Shown piece after piece: positions 1 to 10,558 of a DNA stretch of 64,000 bases. Source of the stretch: Halomonas litopenaei (GTDB taxonomy: Bacteria > Pseudomonadota > Gammaproteobacteria > Pseudomonadales > Halomonadaceae); assembly GCF_003045775.1 (NCBI RefSeq), contig NZ_PXNS01000001.1:496001-560000 (forward strand), in the 5' to 3' direction. The notes below the pieces were generated by a model, which worked only from the letters and a program-made list of their open reading frames with translations, searched no databases and was not told the origin of the DNA. Both the position numbers and the translations under genes were made by a program. The stretch's first letter is position 1. Each line of letters starts with the position of its first letter.

Positions 1-51
1 CTCCTGGGCGTATAGAGAGCGCAATCATGGCCCTTTCTTCTTGCTAGTCGA

Positions 52-1080
52 CTACGGCGCGCTGAGTTGATCCATCGGCCAGCGCGGCACCGCCTTCATC
101 TGACCCACGGTATCCTTTTCTCCTGCGATCAAACGCTGGGCTCCCGCATAAGCGATCATGGCGCCGTTGTCGGTGCAGAAGCGGCCGCGAGGGTAGTAGG
201 CGCGAGCCCCCTGTTTTCGCGTCGCTTCTTCCAGCTTGGCGCGCAGGCGCACATTGGCACTGACACCGCCGGCCACCACCAGGCGGGTGAGCCCGGTCTG
301 CTTGAGGGCCCGACGGCACTTGATCGCCAGGGTGTCGGCGACGGCCTCCTCGAAGGCTCTGGCGACGTCGGCGCGGGCCTGGTCGTCGAGCTGGCCAGCC
401 TGTTCTAACTGACGAATGGCGGTCAGGGTGTGGGTCTTGAGCCCCGAAAAGCTGAAGTCGAGACCCGGGCGATCGGTCATCGGCCGGGGGAAGCGGAAGC
501 GGCCCGGGTCGCCGCCCTCGGCCAGGGCAGCTACCCGCGGGCCGCCGGGGTAATCGAGGTCCAGCATCTTGGCAGCCTTGTCGAAGGCTTCACCGGCGGC
601 ATCGTCCACCGATTCGCCCAGCAGTTGATAGCACCCGATGCCGTCAACCTGGACCAGCTGGGTGTGGCCGCCCGAGACCAGCAATGCCACGAAGGGAAAG
701 GCCGGAGGCTCGTCCTCGAGCATGGGAGCGAGCAGGTGTCCTTCCATATGGTGAACGCCGAGCACCGGAATGCCGAGTGCGCGGGCCATGCCGTGGGCGG
801 TGCTGGCGCCGACCATCAGCGCGCCGACCAGCCCGGGGCCTGCCGTGTAGGCGATGGCGTCCAGCTGGGTGCGTTCGAGCTGTGCTCCAGAGAGCACCTG
901 GTCGATCAGCGGCAGCAGGCGCCGGGTATGGTCGCGAGAGGCGAGTTCCGGCACCACACCGCCGTAGTCCGCGTGCATCGCCACCTGGCTATGCAACGCA
1001 TCGGCCAGCAAGCCGCGGTCGGTGTCGTAAAGGGCGACGCCGGTCTCGTCGCAGGAGGTTTCGATGCCTAGTACGCGCAT
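52..1080 (-). CDS. tsaD: tRNA N6-threonylcarbamoyladenosine transferase TsaD
   Basis: Cytoplasmic Kae1/TsaD enzyme that transfers the threonylcarbamoyl group from TC-AMP to A37 of ANN-decoding tRNAs, in complex with TsaB and TsaE. The 342-residue product begins [14 protein letters not shown], the family N-terminus. It carries the metal-binding HMEGH motif near residue 110 and the SGGHTQL nucleotide-binding loop. A start 21 codons further upstream is open, but its residues do not match the family, so the ATG at 1080 is preferred. It diverges from rpsU, as in many gammaproteobacteria. A TAGAAT box on the minus strand at 1115-1120 could be its -10. Full length and very confident. Confidence 0.97.
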   Translation of the reverse strand: MRVLGIETSCDETGVALYDTDRGLLADALHSQVAMHADYGGVVPELASRDHTRRLLPLIDQVLSGAQLERTQLDAIAYTAGPGLVGALMVGASTAHGMARALGIPVLGVHHMEGHLLAPMLEDEPPAFPFVALLVSGGHTQLVQVDGIGCYQLLGESVDDAAGEAFDKAAKMLDLDYPGGPRVAALAEGGDPGRFRFPRPMTDRPGLDFSFSGLKTHTLTAIRQLEQAGQLDDQARADVARAFEEAVADTLAIKCRRALKQTGLTRLVVAGGVSANVRLRAKLEEATRKQGARAYYPRGRFCTDNGAMIAYAGAQRLIAGEKDTVGQMKAVPRWPMDQLSAP

Positions 1081-1241
1081 GGATCGGGCTCGGGAAACGG
1101 TGAAAGGGGGGAGTATTCTACGCCGATTTGGCTTCCGCTGCATAAGCGACGGGCTCCCTTTCGGCGGCCGCGGCGCGCCTTGTGGCAGGCAAGCAGCGCT
1201 GGCGGCGGGTACAGATTGAAGGGTGAGCGAGACGAAAGCAT

Positions 1242-1270
1242 TTGCAAGAAAGCGGGATGGTCACTAAAAT
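1242..1270 (+). promoter_or_regulatory. Probable sigma-70 promoter of rpsU
   Basis: TTGCAA at 1242-1247 and TAAAAT at 1265-1270 are separated by exactly 17 bp. They match the sigma-70 -35 box at 4 of 6 and the -10 box at 5 of 6. The site lies in the tsaD/rpsU divergent gap (1081-1469) and would give a leader of about 190 nt before rpsU. Nothing else clear was seen in the gap apart from a TAGAAT box facing tsaD. Confidence 0.6.
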
Positions 1271-1469
1271 ACTGTCCGCTGCAAGACTGGGTCGTGCATC
1301 CAGGGCTCGCTTCCCCCGTCTCTGTTCCGTTTCAGGTCATGCCCGCAGGGTTCCTGCGCTGAGCTGTTGTCAGCTCAAGGGTTGGCCGGACAAGGAGTGG
1401 TGCGGGGTATTGGCCTTGAAGGTGTGCGTACAAACCGAACTCAAGTTACCCAAGGTAGGTGAGTGCTTA

Positions 1470-1685
1470 ATGCCTTCTGTCAAAGTACGTGATAACGAGC
1501 CGTTTGACGTCGCTCTGCGTCGCTTCAAGCGTTCCTGTGAAAAAGCCGGCGTTCTGTCCGAGGTTCGTCGTCGTGAGCAGTACGAGAAGCCGACTGCCGA
1601 GCGCAAGCGCAAGGCTGCTGCCGCTGTCAAGCGTCACGCCAAGAAGCTCCAGCGCGAGCGCAAGCGTTTCGAACGGCTCTATTGA
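1470..1685 (+). CDS. rpsU: 30S ribosomal protein S21
   Basis: Small basic ribosomal protein of the 30S subunit that helps initiation. The 71-residue sequence [19 protein letters not shown] followed by a Lys/Arg-rich tail is canonical bS21. A longer reading frame is open upstream to 1242, but the family start is the ATG at 1470. It is the first gene of the classical rpsU-dnaG-rpoD operon. A strong terminator sits directly downstream, so most transcripts should stop before dnaG, as in E. coli. Confidence 0.98.
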   Translation: MPSVKVRDNEPFDVALRRFKRSCEKAGVLSEVRRREQYEKPTAERKRKAAAAVKRHAKKLQRERKRFERLY

Positions 1686-1734
1686 TCCGTACTTGAGTCG
1701 AGCGCGGTCCGCCGCCCTCGGTTCAGGAGGACGC

Positions 1735-1770
1735 CAAGCGGCCGCCATTGAGGTGGCCGCTTGTTTTTCT
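1735..1770 (+). terminator. Intrinsic terminator between rpsU and dnaG
   Basis: CAAGCGGCC (1735-1743) pairs perfectly with GGCCGCTTG (1755-1763), followed by TTTTT (1764-1768). The inner bases can add a GCC/GGT extension. It corresponds in position to the attenuating terminator between rpsU and dnaG in enterics, which lets S21 be made in excess of primase. Confidence 0.88.
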
Positions 1771-1883
1771 GACGTTTGTCGCCGACTCCCGCTTCGCTTC
1801 TCTTGCTCCTGCTAGTGCATTGTCTAGCGCGTTTCAGTCTAGACTAGCGCGCTTCAGTCGAGAGAGCTCCTGTCGAGCAGAAT

Positions 1884-3698
1884 ATGGCCGGTCAGATTCC
1901 CCAGCGTTTCATCGATGATCTCCTTGCCCGCGTCGACGTGGTCGAAGTGGTGGGAGAGCGCGTCAAGCTGAAAAAGGCCGGGCGCAACCATTCCGGTCTG
2001 TGCCCCTTCCACCAGGAAAAGAGCCCGTCTTTCACGGTCAGTGCGGACAAGCAGTTCTATCACTGCTTCGGCTGCGGCGCCCACGGCAACGCCCTGCGCT
2101 TTCTGATGGAGTACGACAAGCTGCGGTTTCCCGAAGCGGTGGAGCAGCTGGCCTCGCGGATGGGAATGGAAGTGCCGAGGGAAGGGGCGGACGACCCTCG
2201 CGCCCAGGCCCGCGAGAAGAAGCGCAAGGAAGGCGTCAACCTGCTGGAAATGTCGGCCAGCTATTTTCGCGAGCGGCTCAAGATGCCGGAAGGCAAGGCG
2301 GCGCGCGAATACCTCGAGGGTCGAGGGCTGTCCGATGAGGTGCGCGAGACCTTCGGCATCGGCTACGCGCCGGCCCAGTGGGAGGCGCTGAAGCGACACC
2401 TGGGCAGCCAGGGCGTCGATGAGTCGGTGCAGATCGAGTACGGCCTGCTGGTGCATCACGAGGACAGTGGCCGCAGCTACGACCGCTTCCGCGACCGGGT
2501 GGTCTTTCCGATCCGCGACATTCGCGGCAGGACGCTTGGCTTCGGCGGCCGAGTGATGGGCGACGCCAAGCCCAAGTATCTGAACTCGCCCGAGACGCCG
2601 GTGTTCCACAAGGGGCGCGAGCTCTACGGCCTCTATGAGGCACGTCAGGCCAATCATCGCCTGGAACGCCTGCTGATCGTCGAGGGCTACATGGACGTGG
2701 TGGCGCTGGCCCAGTTCGGCATTCGCAACGCGGTGGCGACGCTTGGCACCGCCACCACCGCCGATCACCTGCGTCGGCTGTTCCGTCTGGTCAGCGAAGT
2801 AGTGTTCTGCTTCGACGGCGACAAGGCGGGACGCCAGGCGGCAGCGCGGGCGCTGGAAACGGTGCTGCCGGAGATGATCGATGGTCGCCAGGCACGCTTC
2901 CTGTTCCTGCCGGAGGGAGAGGATCCCGACTCCCTGGTGCGCAAGGAGGGAACCGAGGCCTTCGAGGATCGGGTGACGTGCGCAAGCCCTCTGTCGGAGT
3001 TTCTGTTCGAGCACGCCGCCCAGGGGCGCGATCTGGCGCAGCTTGAGTCGCGAGAGCGCTACGCCAGTCAGGTGCTGGCAGCGATCGAGAAGCTGCCGCA
3101 GGGGGTGCTCAAGTCGCTGATGCTGACCGAACTCTCGCGTCGCACCGGGGTCGAGCAGTCGCGCTTCGAGGCGCTGCTGGCGCCGGCGCCCGAGGACAAC
3201 GACGTCGCGCCGGTCGATGAGTTTTTCGAACCCGTCGTCGAGGACGGCGAGCCGGCGCCACGGCCGCGCCGTTCCGGGGGCGCCCTTGGCCTGATGGCGC
3301 GAACCCTGCAATTGCTGGTTCACGAGCCCAGGCTGGTGGAGCGCTTGCCCGAATCGCTGGACTGGTGCGGGGGGCAGGACGAGGACGCCCGGCTGTGCCG
3401 GGAGGTCATTACCTTGCTGCGCGCTGGCGGCTACTCAAGCGCTCAGGTGCTGCTGATGCACTTCCACGGTAGCGAGGACGGTGAGCGGCTGGCGGCGCTG
3501 GCGCGACGGGAGTTGTTGATCCCGGTGGCAGCCAGGGCGGCGGAGCTCGATGGTCTGGTGAGCTATTTTCAGAGAGCCAGTCAGACCCCGTCCCGGCAGG
3601 AAGAGATCGACGCCTTGCTGAGGCGGCAACAGTCCGGCGAGCGGTTGTCGAGTGAAGAACGCGGGCGCTTGATGGAGTTGCTGGCGGCGGGGCGCTAG
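1884..3698 (+). CDS. dnaG: DNA primase DnaG
   Basis: Synthesises RNA primers at the replication fork together with DnaB. The 604-residue protein has the N-terminal zinc ribbon ([11 protein letters not shown] followed by CFGCGAHGN, residues about 40-70) and the RNA-polymerase core. The TOPRIM domain is seen from [10 protein letters not shown] and [10 protein letters not shown] (residues about 264-315), and a C-terminal DnaB-interacting helical domain follows. Length is normal. It is the middle gene of the macromolecular-synthesis operon, 198 bp after rpsU and 312 bp before rpoD. The start ATG has only a weak ribosome-binding site, consistent with the low expression known for primase. Confidence 0.97.
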   Translation: MAGQIPQRFIDDLLARVDVVEVVGERVKLKKAGRNHSGLCPFHQEKSPSFTVSADKQFYHCFGCGAHGNALRFLMEYDKLRFPEAVEQLASRMGMEVPREGADDPRAQAREKKRKEGVNLLEMSASYFRERLKMPEGKAAREYLEGRGLSDEVRETFGIGYAPAQWEALKRHLGSQGVDESVQIEYGLLVHHEDSGRSYDRFRDRVVFPIRDIRGRTLGFGGRVMGDAKPKYLNSPETPVFHKGRELYGLYEARQANHRLERLLIVEGYMDVVALAQFGIRNAVATLGTATTADHLRRLFRLVSEVVFCFDGDKAGRQAAARALETVLPEMIDGRQARFLFLPEGEDPDSLVRKEGTEAFEDRVTCASPLSEFLFEHAAQGRDLAQLESRERYASQVLAAIEKLPQGVLKSLMLTELSRRTGVEQSRFEALLAPAPEDNDVAPVDEFFEPVVEDGEPAPRPRRSGGALGLMARTLQLLVHEPRLVERLPESLDWCGGQDEDARLCREVITLLRAGGYSSAQVLLMHFHGSEDGERLAALARRELLIPVAARAAELDGLVSYFQRASQTPSRQEEIDALLRRQQSGERLSSEERGRLMELLAAGR

Positions 3699-3808
3699 GT
3701 CGCTTGCGGCAGGGCGCGAGCGCTGTCACGACGGCAGGTTCGGCTACCACCAATGGTAAGAACCTGTGAGCGTTCGACGACAAATATGAGGTATGGATGT
3801 GGGTAGGG

Positions 3809-3835
3809 TTGAATTTTGTCCTACCATCACCATCT
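3809..3835 (+). promoter_or_regulatory. Candidate heat-shock (sigma-32) promoter of rpoD
   Basis: In the 312-bp dnaG-rpoD gap, TTGAAT (3809-3814) is followed after 13 bp by CACCATCT (3828-3835). The sigma-32 consensus is CTTGAAA, 13-14 bp, CCCCATNT, so the -10 side matches 7 of 8. E. coli rpoD is known to have an internal heat-shock promoter inside dnaG. A TATACT box at 3934-3939 with a poor -35 is a possible second, housekeeping promoter. Confidence 0.4.
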
Positions 3836-4010
3836 AAGGGATACGGCGCTGACAAGTGGCGCAACCAGATAAACTAACACACCTGAGACATCGCGCAAAC
3901 ACTCCAGACTGGCAGAAGTGGCCCCAAAACCGCTATACTGTCCGGCTTACCGAGTTTCTCCACCTTAGCGCTTCAGGTGCTTCATTCTTCTTCGTCGAGA
4001 TAGGGTTTCT

Positions 4011-5846
<1,836 letters not shown>

Positions 5847-5904
5847 CGCCTGTCTCGACCGAGCAGGGCTTGCGTCGACAGCGAAGCAGTAGGGTGAGCA
5901 CAGG

Positions 5905-5935
5905 ACGCCCGTGGCGAAAGCCACGGGCGTTTTTT
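5905..5935 (+). terminator. Intrinsic terminator of rpoD
   Basis: Perfect 11-bp stem ACGCCCGTGGC / GCCACGGGCGT (5905-5915 with 5920-5930), GAAA tetraloop and a run of six T (5930-5935). Confidence 0.93.
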
Positions 5936-6000
5936 CATGTCATCGAATCAGGGTGAAGCGCTGCCGCACGCGAGCGTTTCCGGCGAGCGAAGGCTGAAAG

Positions 6001-6036
6001 CGACAACGCCCGCGGTGATGGCCGCGGGCGTTGTCG
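6001..6036 (-). terminator. Long hairpin between convergent genes
   Basis: CGACAACGCCCGCGG (6001-6015) pairs with CCGCGGGCGTTGTCG (6022-6036), a perfect 15-bp stem with a 6-nt loop. It lies between the rpoD terminator and the 3' end of the minus-strand membrane-protein gene, so it probably ends that gene's transcript. There is no real T-run on either strand, so termination is inferred from position only. Confidence 0.5.
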
Positions 6037-6062
6037 TGTCACGACGCTGTGGTGGTCGCGAG

Positions 6063-6710
6063 CTATTGGCTTCTGGCCTGGCGCCGGCGGATCCACAGCA
6101 CCAGTTCGACCATGGCGAACATCAGCAGGGTGTACCCGAACAGTTCCGTGACCTCTTCGGCGGCGTCCTTGAATACCCTGACGTAGCGTTCGGCGAGCAG
6201 GGCCTCCCACATCTCGCTGCGGCCGTAGAGCCGCGAGAAGGCAAAGGTGCAAAGGAAGCCTGCTGCAAACAGGCCGAAGGCGAAGCTTTCGACGAACTCC
6301 TCGAACTCGCGTACGAAGGCGTGACGCTGGCGAAGCACGCAATAGAGAATGGGCAGCAGCAGCAGGGTCACCAGGGTCTGCCAGGCGCCGTCGAAAACGT
6401 AGGCGTCGAGAAAGGCGTCCTGCTCGCGAATCAGGGCGGCGCCGAGCAGACCGAACATCAATAGCGTCACCCGTGGCAGGCCGCCCAGCACCTGGCGGGC
6501 GTAGATCAGCAAGAGGCAGCTGATCAGCAGCCACAGTGTCTGCATGCTCTCGGTAAAGCCGACTTCGCTGAAGCGAATCTTTTCGGGCAGGCCGGTCTCC
6601 CACAGCACGCCCTGCATCATCGCGCCGATGATCAGGATATAGAGCAAGGCTCTGGCGCAGGTCGCGCGAAAGCTGATGGTAGGCGTGATGGAAGGGGGGG
6701 TATTGAGCAT
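6063..6710 (-). CDS. Multi-pass membrane protein of unknown function
   Basis: Not recognised. The 215-residue product is strongly hydrophobic, with about six predicted membrane spans (roughly residues 18-37, 56-75, 78-95, 105-125, 140-158 and 188-207). The loop between spans 4 and 5 is charged and contains EFEEFVESF. The ATG at 6710 is preferred over the upstream TTG at 6719 because GGAG lies about 10 nt before it. It is a single-gene unit with its own promoter on the minus strand and converges on rpoD. No catalytic motif is visible. Confidence 0.75.
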   Translation of the reverse strand: MLNTPPSITPTISFRATCARALLYILIIGAMMQGVLWETGLPEKIRFSEVGFTESMQTLWLLISCLLLIYARQVLGGLPRVTLLMFGLLGAALIREQDAFLDAYVFDGAWQTLVTLLLLPILYCVLRQRHAFVREFEEFVESFAFGLFAAGFLCTFAFSRLYGRSEMWEALLAERYVRVFKDAAEEVTELFGYTLLMFAMVELVLWIRRRQARSQ

Positions 6711-6748
6711 CCCTCTCAATCTCCAGAAAAGGGGTGTATCTGGGCGTG

Positions 6749-6778
6749 ATTATACCCGTCGAGCCGGGGGAGTGTCTG
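6749..6778 (-). promoter_or_regulatory. Promoter of the 6.1-6.7 kb membrane protein
   Basis: Read on the minus strand, a perfect TATAAT (plus-strand ATTATA at 6749-6754) lies 18 bp after CAGACA (6773-6778, 4 of 6 to the -35 consensus). About 40 bp separate the -10 from the ATG. An additional inverted repeat TATGCT / AGCATA lies further upstream at 6813-6829. Confidence 0.5.
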
Positions 6779-6887
6779 GGAATCCCGAAGGATTCTTCGC
6801 CAGTCTTCGCCATATGCTTATACAGCATAGGTAAGGCGCAAGACAGGTGCCCGATGACCTGGTCAGGGCCGCTCATTCAGGCACGGG

Positions 6888-6915
6888 GGTTAGTGGTTAG
6901 TGGTTAGTGGTTAGT
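6888..6915. repeat. Four perfect copies of a 7-bp tandem repeat
   Basis: GGTTAGT is repeated four times without interruption (6888-6894, 6895-6901, 6902-6908, 6909-6915). The array overlaps the last codons and the TAA stop of the adjacent LysR gene. Confidence 0.9.
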
Positions 6916-7827
6916 GCTGCGGCCGGCCTCCTCCACCAGCCAGTCGTGCACGGCCTTGACCCGGCGATCGTCGGTGGCGCCTGCGGCGTGGACGATGCCG
7001 TACTGCTTGCCACTGTCGACGCGGGCACGGAAGGGGGCGATCAGGGCGCCGCTCTTCAACTCGCTGGTGATCAGTGTTTCCCGGGCGATCGCCACCCCCA
7101 TGCCGGCGATGGCGGCCTCCATGGTGAGGTGATTGCGGTTGAAGGTGTAGCCACGCTCCAGATTGATCGAAGGGGCGCCGATGGCGGACAGGTAGTGGCG
7201 CCACTCGCCATACTCCTGGCTGCCGCGCCAGGCGGTGATGTCATGCAGCAGCGGGTACCAGGCCAGGTCTTCGGGACGTCTGAGCGGTGGGCGGCCCTTC
7301 AGCAGGCCGGGTGAACAGACCGGGAAGATGCGTTCCTGCATCAGCGGGGTGATGGCAAGTCCCGGATAGTGGCCGTCGTTGAGGTCGAGTGCGAGGTCAA
7401 AGTCGCCGTCACGCAACGAGATGTTGCTGTCCTCGGCGGTGATATGCAGTTCGATATCGGGAAACCTGGCCTGCAGACGCGGCAGGCGGGGCATCAGCCA
7501 CTTGTTGAGGAAGGAGGGCACCGAGCGCAGGCGGATGACCCCGCTCATTACCCCGCTGCGCAGGCGACTCACCTCGAGTCCCACCGCCTGGTAGGCGTCG
7601 TCCACCACGGCGGCCAGGCGCTTGCCTTCTTCGGTCAGTTCCAGGCGACGGGGCAGGCGTCGGAACAGCTTGAAGCCCAGCCGGTCCTCCAGTTGCTTGA
7701 TCTGCTGGCTGACGGCGCCGGTGGTGACGTGCAGTTCCTCCGCCGCTCGGGTGAAGGACAGGTGGCGGGCGCTGACGGCGAACCCCTTCAGCCAGGCGTG
7801 GGTCTGGGCGTTGAGCAGTCGACTCAT
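6904..7827 (-). CDS. LysR-family transcriptional regulator (probable regulator of sdaA)
   Basis: LysR-type DNA-binding activator or repressor. The 307-residue product has an N-terminal winged helix-turn-helix (FTRAAEELHVTTGAVSQQIK, residues about 24-45) and a C-terminal periplasmic-binding-protein-like effector domain. The sequence style is that of the GcvA/DsdC branch (LSFTRAAEELHVT). The start at 7827 has GGAA upstream, while a TTG 18 nt earlier has no ribosome site. It is divergent from sdaA with a 239-bp gap, the usual arrangement for a LysR protein and its target, so control of serine deamination is inferred. Its 3' end contains the GGTTAGT array. Confidence 0.88.
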   Translation of the reverse strand: MSRLLNAQTHAWLKGFAVSARHLSFTRAAEELHVTTGAVSQQIKQLEDRLGFKLFRRLPRRLELTEEGKRLAAVVDDAYQAVGLEVSRLRSGVMSGVIRLRSVPSFLNKWLMPRLPRLQARFPDIELHITAEDSNISLRDGDFDLALDLNDGHYPGLAITPLMQERIFPVCSPGLLKGRPPLRRPEDLAWYPLLHDITAWRGSQEYGEWRHYLSAIGAPSINLERGYTFNRNHLTMEAAIAGMGVAIARETLITSELKSGALIAPFRARVDSGKQYGIVHAAGATDDRRVKAVHDWLVEEAGRSTNH

Positions 7828-7864
7828 TGCGATGTGTTCCGACAAGAGGTCATGGTCTGGCCGT

Positions 7865-7905
7865 GGTATGGCGGTGGTTTAGGTATGGTTTAGCTGAGCT
7901 ATAGT
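7865..7905 (+). promoter_or_regulatory. sdaA promoter region with direct repeats
   Basis: The divergent gap holds GGTATGG twice (7865-7871 and 7882-7888) and GGTTTA twice, exactly 11 bp apart (7876-7881 and 7887-7892), then TATAGT (7900-7905), a plausible -10 facing sdaA. Repeats one helical turn apart are what a LysR operator could look like. The assignment is inference. Confidence 0.4.
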
Positions 7906-8066
7906 GAAGGCAAGATATTCTGCCTTGTCCATCGAAGCGATGGCAGCCAGCATAACGATATCCCGGAGGAACGACAGCCCTCGCTTTAGCGAAATTGACC
8001 TCGCAGGTCTCGGACCTCCGCCCCTCATGCCCCACACTTCGCGTCATTCGTACAAGAGGCAGCGCC

Positions 8067-9446
8067 ATGGCTATCAGCGTATTCGACCTGTTCAAGATCG
8101 GGATCGGGCCGTCCAGCTCCCACACCGTGGGGCCGATGAAGGCCGCCTACGACTTCGTCGAGGCGCTGCGGTCGCAGGACCTGCTGGAGCGCGTCGCGGG
8201 GATCGAGATTCACCTCTACGGTTCGCTGTCGGCCACCGGCAAGGGCCACGCCACCGATCGCGCCTGCGTGATGGGACTGATGGGTGAGCGTCCAGACCGC
8301 ATCGATCCGGCCGTTGTTGGCCCCTGCATCGAAGAGCTGCTCGAGAGCCAGACCCTGTTGCTCGGTGGTCAGGTGGCGGTGCCTTTCCTGTGGGCCAGAG
8401 ACCTGCAATGGCACGAGGAGAGCCTGCCCTATCACCCCAACGCCATGACGCTGGTGGCCAAGGGGCACAGCGAGGAGGTCAAGCGCGAGACCTACTACTC
8501 GGTCGGAGGTGGCTTCGTCATCGACGAGGCCCAGGCCCGGGACGGAGCGCTGGATTCCGACACCACCCCCTTGCCTTACGACTTCAACAGCGGCGCGGAA
8601 CTGATGGCGCTGTGTCGTCTGCATGGCATGAGCATCAGCGAGCTGATGCTGGAAAACGAGAAGGCCTGGCGCAGCGAAGCCGAGGTGCGCTCCGGTCTGT
8701 GGGATATCTGGCAAGCCATGCAGGCCTGCGTCAACCGTGGTGTCGAGGGGGAAGGGGTGTTGCCTGGCGGGCTCAACGTCAAGCGTCGCGCCGCGTCACT
8801 GTATCGCCGTCTCGAGGCGATGGGCGATGACGCGGGGCTGATCGCCACGACGTTTTCGGCGATGGACTGGGTCAACGTCTACGCCCTGGCGGTCAACGAG
8901 GAAAATGCCGCCGGTGGGCGCATGGTCACCGCGCCCACCAATGGCGCCGCGGGGATCATTCCCGCCGTGCTGCACTACTACATGAAGTTTCAGCCCGGTG
9001 CCTCCGAGAAGGACGTGGTCAACTTCCTGCTGACCGCCGGCGCCGTCGGCATCCTGTGCAAGAAGAATGCCTCCATCTCCGGCGCCGAGGTGGGCTGTCA
9101 GGGTGAGGTGGGATCGGCCTGCGCCATGGCCGCGGCCGGACTCGCCGAAGTCATGGGGGCCAGCGTTCCCCAGGTCGAGAACGCCGCCGAGATTGGGCTC
9201 GAGCACAATCTGGGGCTGACCTGCGATCCGGTCGGAGGCCTGGTCCAGGTGCCCTGCATCGAGCGCAATGCGATTGCCTCGGTCAAGGCCATCAACGCCG
9301 CCCTGATGGCCTGTCGCGGTGATGGTGAGCACTTCATCTCGCTGGACAAGGCCATCCGCACCATGCGCGACACCGGCGCCGACATGCAGGAGAAGTACAA
9401 GGAAACCTCCAAGGGGGGACTCGCCGTCAACGCCATCGAGTGCTGA
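8067..9446 (+). CDS. sdaA: L-serine ammonia-lyase (L-serine dehydratase), single-chain iron-sulfur type
   Basis: Converts L-serine to pyruvate and ammonia with an oxygen-sensitive [4Fe-4S] cluster. The 459-residue protein fuses the beta-type (N-terminal, [19 protein letters not shown]) and alpha-type (C-terminal) halves. Candidate cluster cysteines lie in [24 protein letters not shown] and QVPCIERNA. The open frame extends upstream to 7995, but the family start and an AAGAGG ribosome site select the ATG at 8067. It is followed by a strong terminator. In this window it completes the route betaine, sarcosine, glycine, serine, pyruvate. Confidence 0.96.
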   Translation: MAISVFDLFKIGIGPSSSHTVGPMKAAYDFVEALRSQDLLERVAGIEIHLYGSLSATGKGHATDRACVMGLMGERPDRIDPAVVGPCIEELLESQTLLLGGQVAVPFLWARDLQWHEESLPYHPNAMTLVAKGHSEEVKRETYYSVGGGFVIDEAQARDGALDSDTTPLPYDFNSGAELMALCRLHGMSISELMLENEKAWRSEAEVRSGLWDIWQAMQACVNRGVEGEGVLPGGLNVKRRAASLYRRLEAMGDDAGLIATTFSAMDWVNVYALAVNEENAAGGRMVTAPTNGAAGIIPAVLHYYMKFQPGASEKDVVNFLLTAGAVGILCKKNASISGAEVGCQGEVGSACAMAAAGLAEVMGASVPQVENAAEIGLEHNLGLTCDPVGGLVQVPCIERNAIASVKAINAALMACRGDGEHFISLDKAIRTMRDTGADMQEKYKETSKGGLAVNAIEC

Positions 9447-9521
9447 GCAGGACGCGGGCGCTGGTCGTGGTGGTTGACCAGTCGCTCGACGAGGACCGAA
9501 CCATTGGAGCCTCTTCTTTCA

Positions 9522-9561
9522 GGCCCCCGTCGCGCCAGCGCGACGGGGGCCTTGTGCTTTT
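9522..9561 (+). terminator. Intrinsic terminator of sdaA
   Basis: GGCCCCCGTCGC (9522-9533) pairs with GCGACGGGGGCC (9540-9551), followed by a T-rich TTGTGCTTTT tail. It sits 75 bp after the sdaA stop. Confidence 0.85.
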
Positions 9562-9675
9562 CAGGGGGAAAACCTCGCGGGGCCAAGGTGTTGCCGGTTT
9601 GTCGTAAGCAACCTATTGAAATGCGGAGAATACATCTTTGGTCTTGTTCAACGCTTGGCCAATTGCGTCGGGCCT

Positions 9676-9706
9676 TTGACTCTTCTAGCTTACGTAAACG
9701 TAAAGT
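9676..9706 (+). promoter_or_regulatory. Importer-operon promoter with MerR-like dyad
   Basis: TTGACT (9676-9681) and TAAAGT (9701-9706) are separated by 19 bp, the stretched spacing typical of MerR-controlled promoters. A perfect dyad TTACGT-AA-ACGTAA (9690-9703) lies in the spacer and touches the -10. The form recalls operators of LiuR, a MerR regulator of branched-chain amino-acid catabolism in gammaproteobacteria. The regulator identity is inference. No regulator gene is adjacent. Confidence 0.5.
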
Positions 9707-9781
9707 AGAGCGTCGCCATCGCGGCATCGAACAACCATAACAACCTCAAGCCAGGGACCCCGGTCCCGCAGAGGACGCCAC

Positions 9782-10558
9782 ATGACCCAGCAGTACGTGC
9801 TAGAGACCCGTGGCCTGACCAAGTCGTTTCGTGGCTTCACCGCCGTGGACGGCGTGGATCTCAAGATCACGGAAGGGCATATCCACGCCCTGATTGGCCC
9901 CAACGGCGCCGGCAAGACCACGGTCTTCAATCTGCTCACCAAGTTTCTTCCGCCGACCCGCGGCGAGATCCTCTATCGCGGCAAGCCGATCACCCGCATG
10001 CGGGCCAACGAGATCGCGCGGCTGGGGCTGGTGCGTTCGTTCCAGATATCCGCCGTGTTCGCCCACATGACCGCGCTCGAGAACGTGCGTGTGGCCCTGC
10101 AGCGCAATCTCGGCACCTCCTTCCATTTCTGGAAGTCAGAGCGCTCGCTGGAGCCACTCAACCAGCGTGCCATGGAACTGCTCGAGCAGGTGGGACTGGC
10201 CGACGTCGCCGATGTCCTCACCGTGGAGTTGCCCTACGGACGCAAGCGTGCGCTGGAGGTGGCCACCACCCTGGCGCTGGAGCCCACCGTGATGCTGCTC
10301 GACGAGCCCACCCAGGGCATGGGAGCCGAGGACGTCGACCGTATCGTCGAGCTGATTCGGCGGGTTTCTGCCGGGCGTACCGTGTTGATGGTCGAGCACA
10401 ATCTGAGCGTCGTCAGTCGTCTTTGTGATCGCATCACCGTGCTGGCCCGGGGCTCGGTACTGGCCGAAGGCGACTATGCCAGCGTCTCGGCCGATCCGGC
10501 GGTGCGTGAAGCCTACATGGGCAGTGAAGCCAGCGTCGGTGAGGAGGCCAGCGCATGA
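9782..10558 (+). CDS. LIV-type ABC transporter ATP-binding protein (LivG-like)
   Basis: First of two cytoplasmic ATPases of a hydrophobic amino-acid/amide (HAAT) importer. The 258-residue chain has Walker A GPNGAGKTT (residues about 37-45), a Q-loop and Walker B VMLLDEPTQGMG. The LivG-type BCA C-terminal tail is present. The usual LSGGQ signature is replaced by LPYGRKRALE, as often seen in LivG proteins. It overlaps the next gene by ATGA (4 nt). The promoter with the 14-bp dyad lies 76 bp upstream. The substrate cannot be read from sequence. Confidence 0.92.
   Translation: MTQQYVLETRGLTKSFRGFTAVDGVDLKITEGHIHALIGPNGAGKTTVFNLLTKFLPPTRGEILYRGKPITRMRANEIARLGLVRSFQISAVFAHMTALENVRVALQRNLGTSFHFWKSERSLEPLNQRAMELLEQVGLADVADVLTVELPYGRKRALEVATTLALEPTVMLLDEPTQGMGAEDVDRIVELIRRVSAGRTVLMVEHNLSVVSRLCDRITVLARGSVLAEGDYASVSADPAVREAYMGSEASVGEEASA

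Noticed and set aside
7828..8066. Glycine riboswitch upstream of sdaA
   Set aside because: I looked for the tandem aptamer core and saw no matching conserved stems; the gap is too short for a tandem aptamer plus the divergent promoter.
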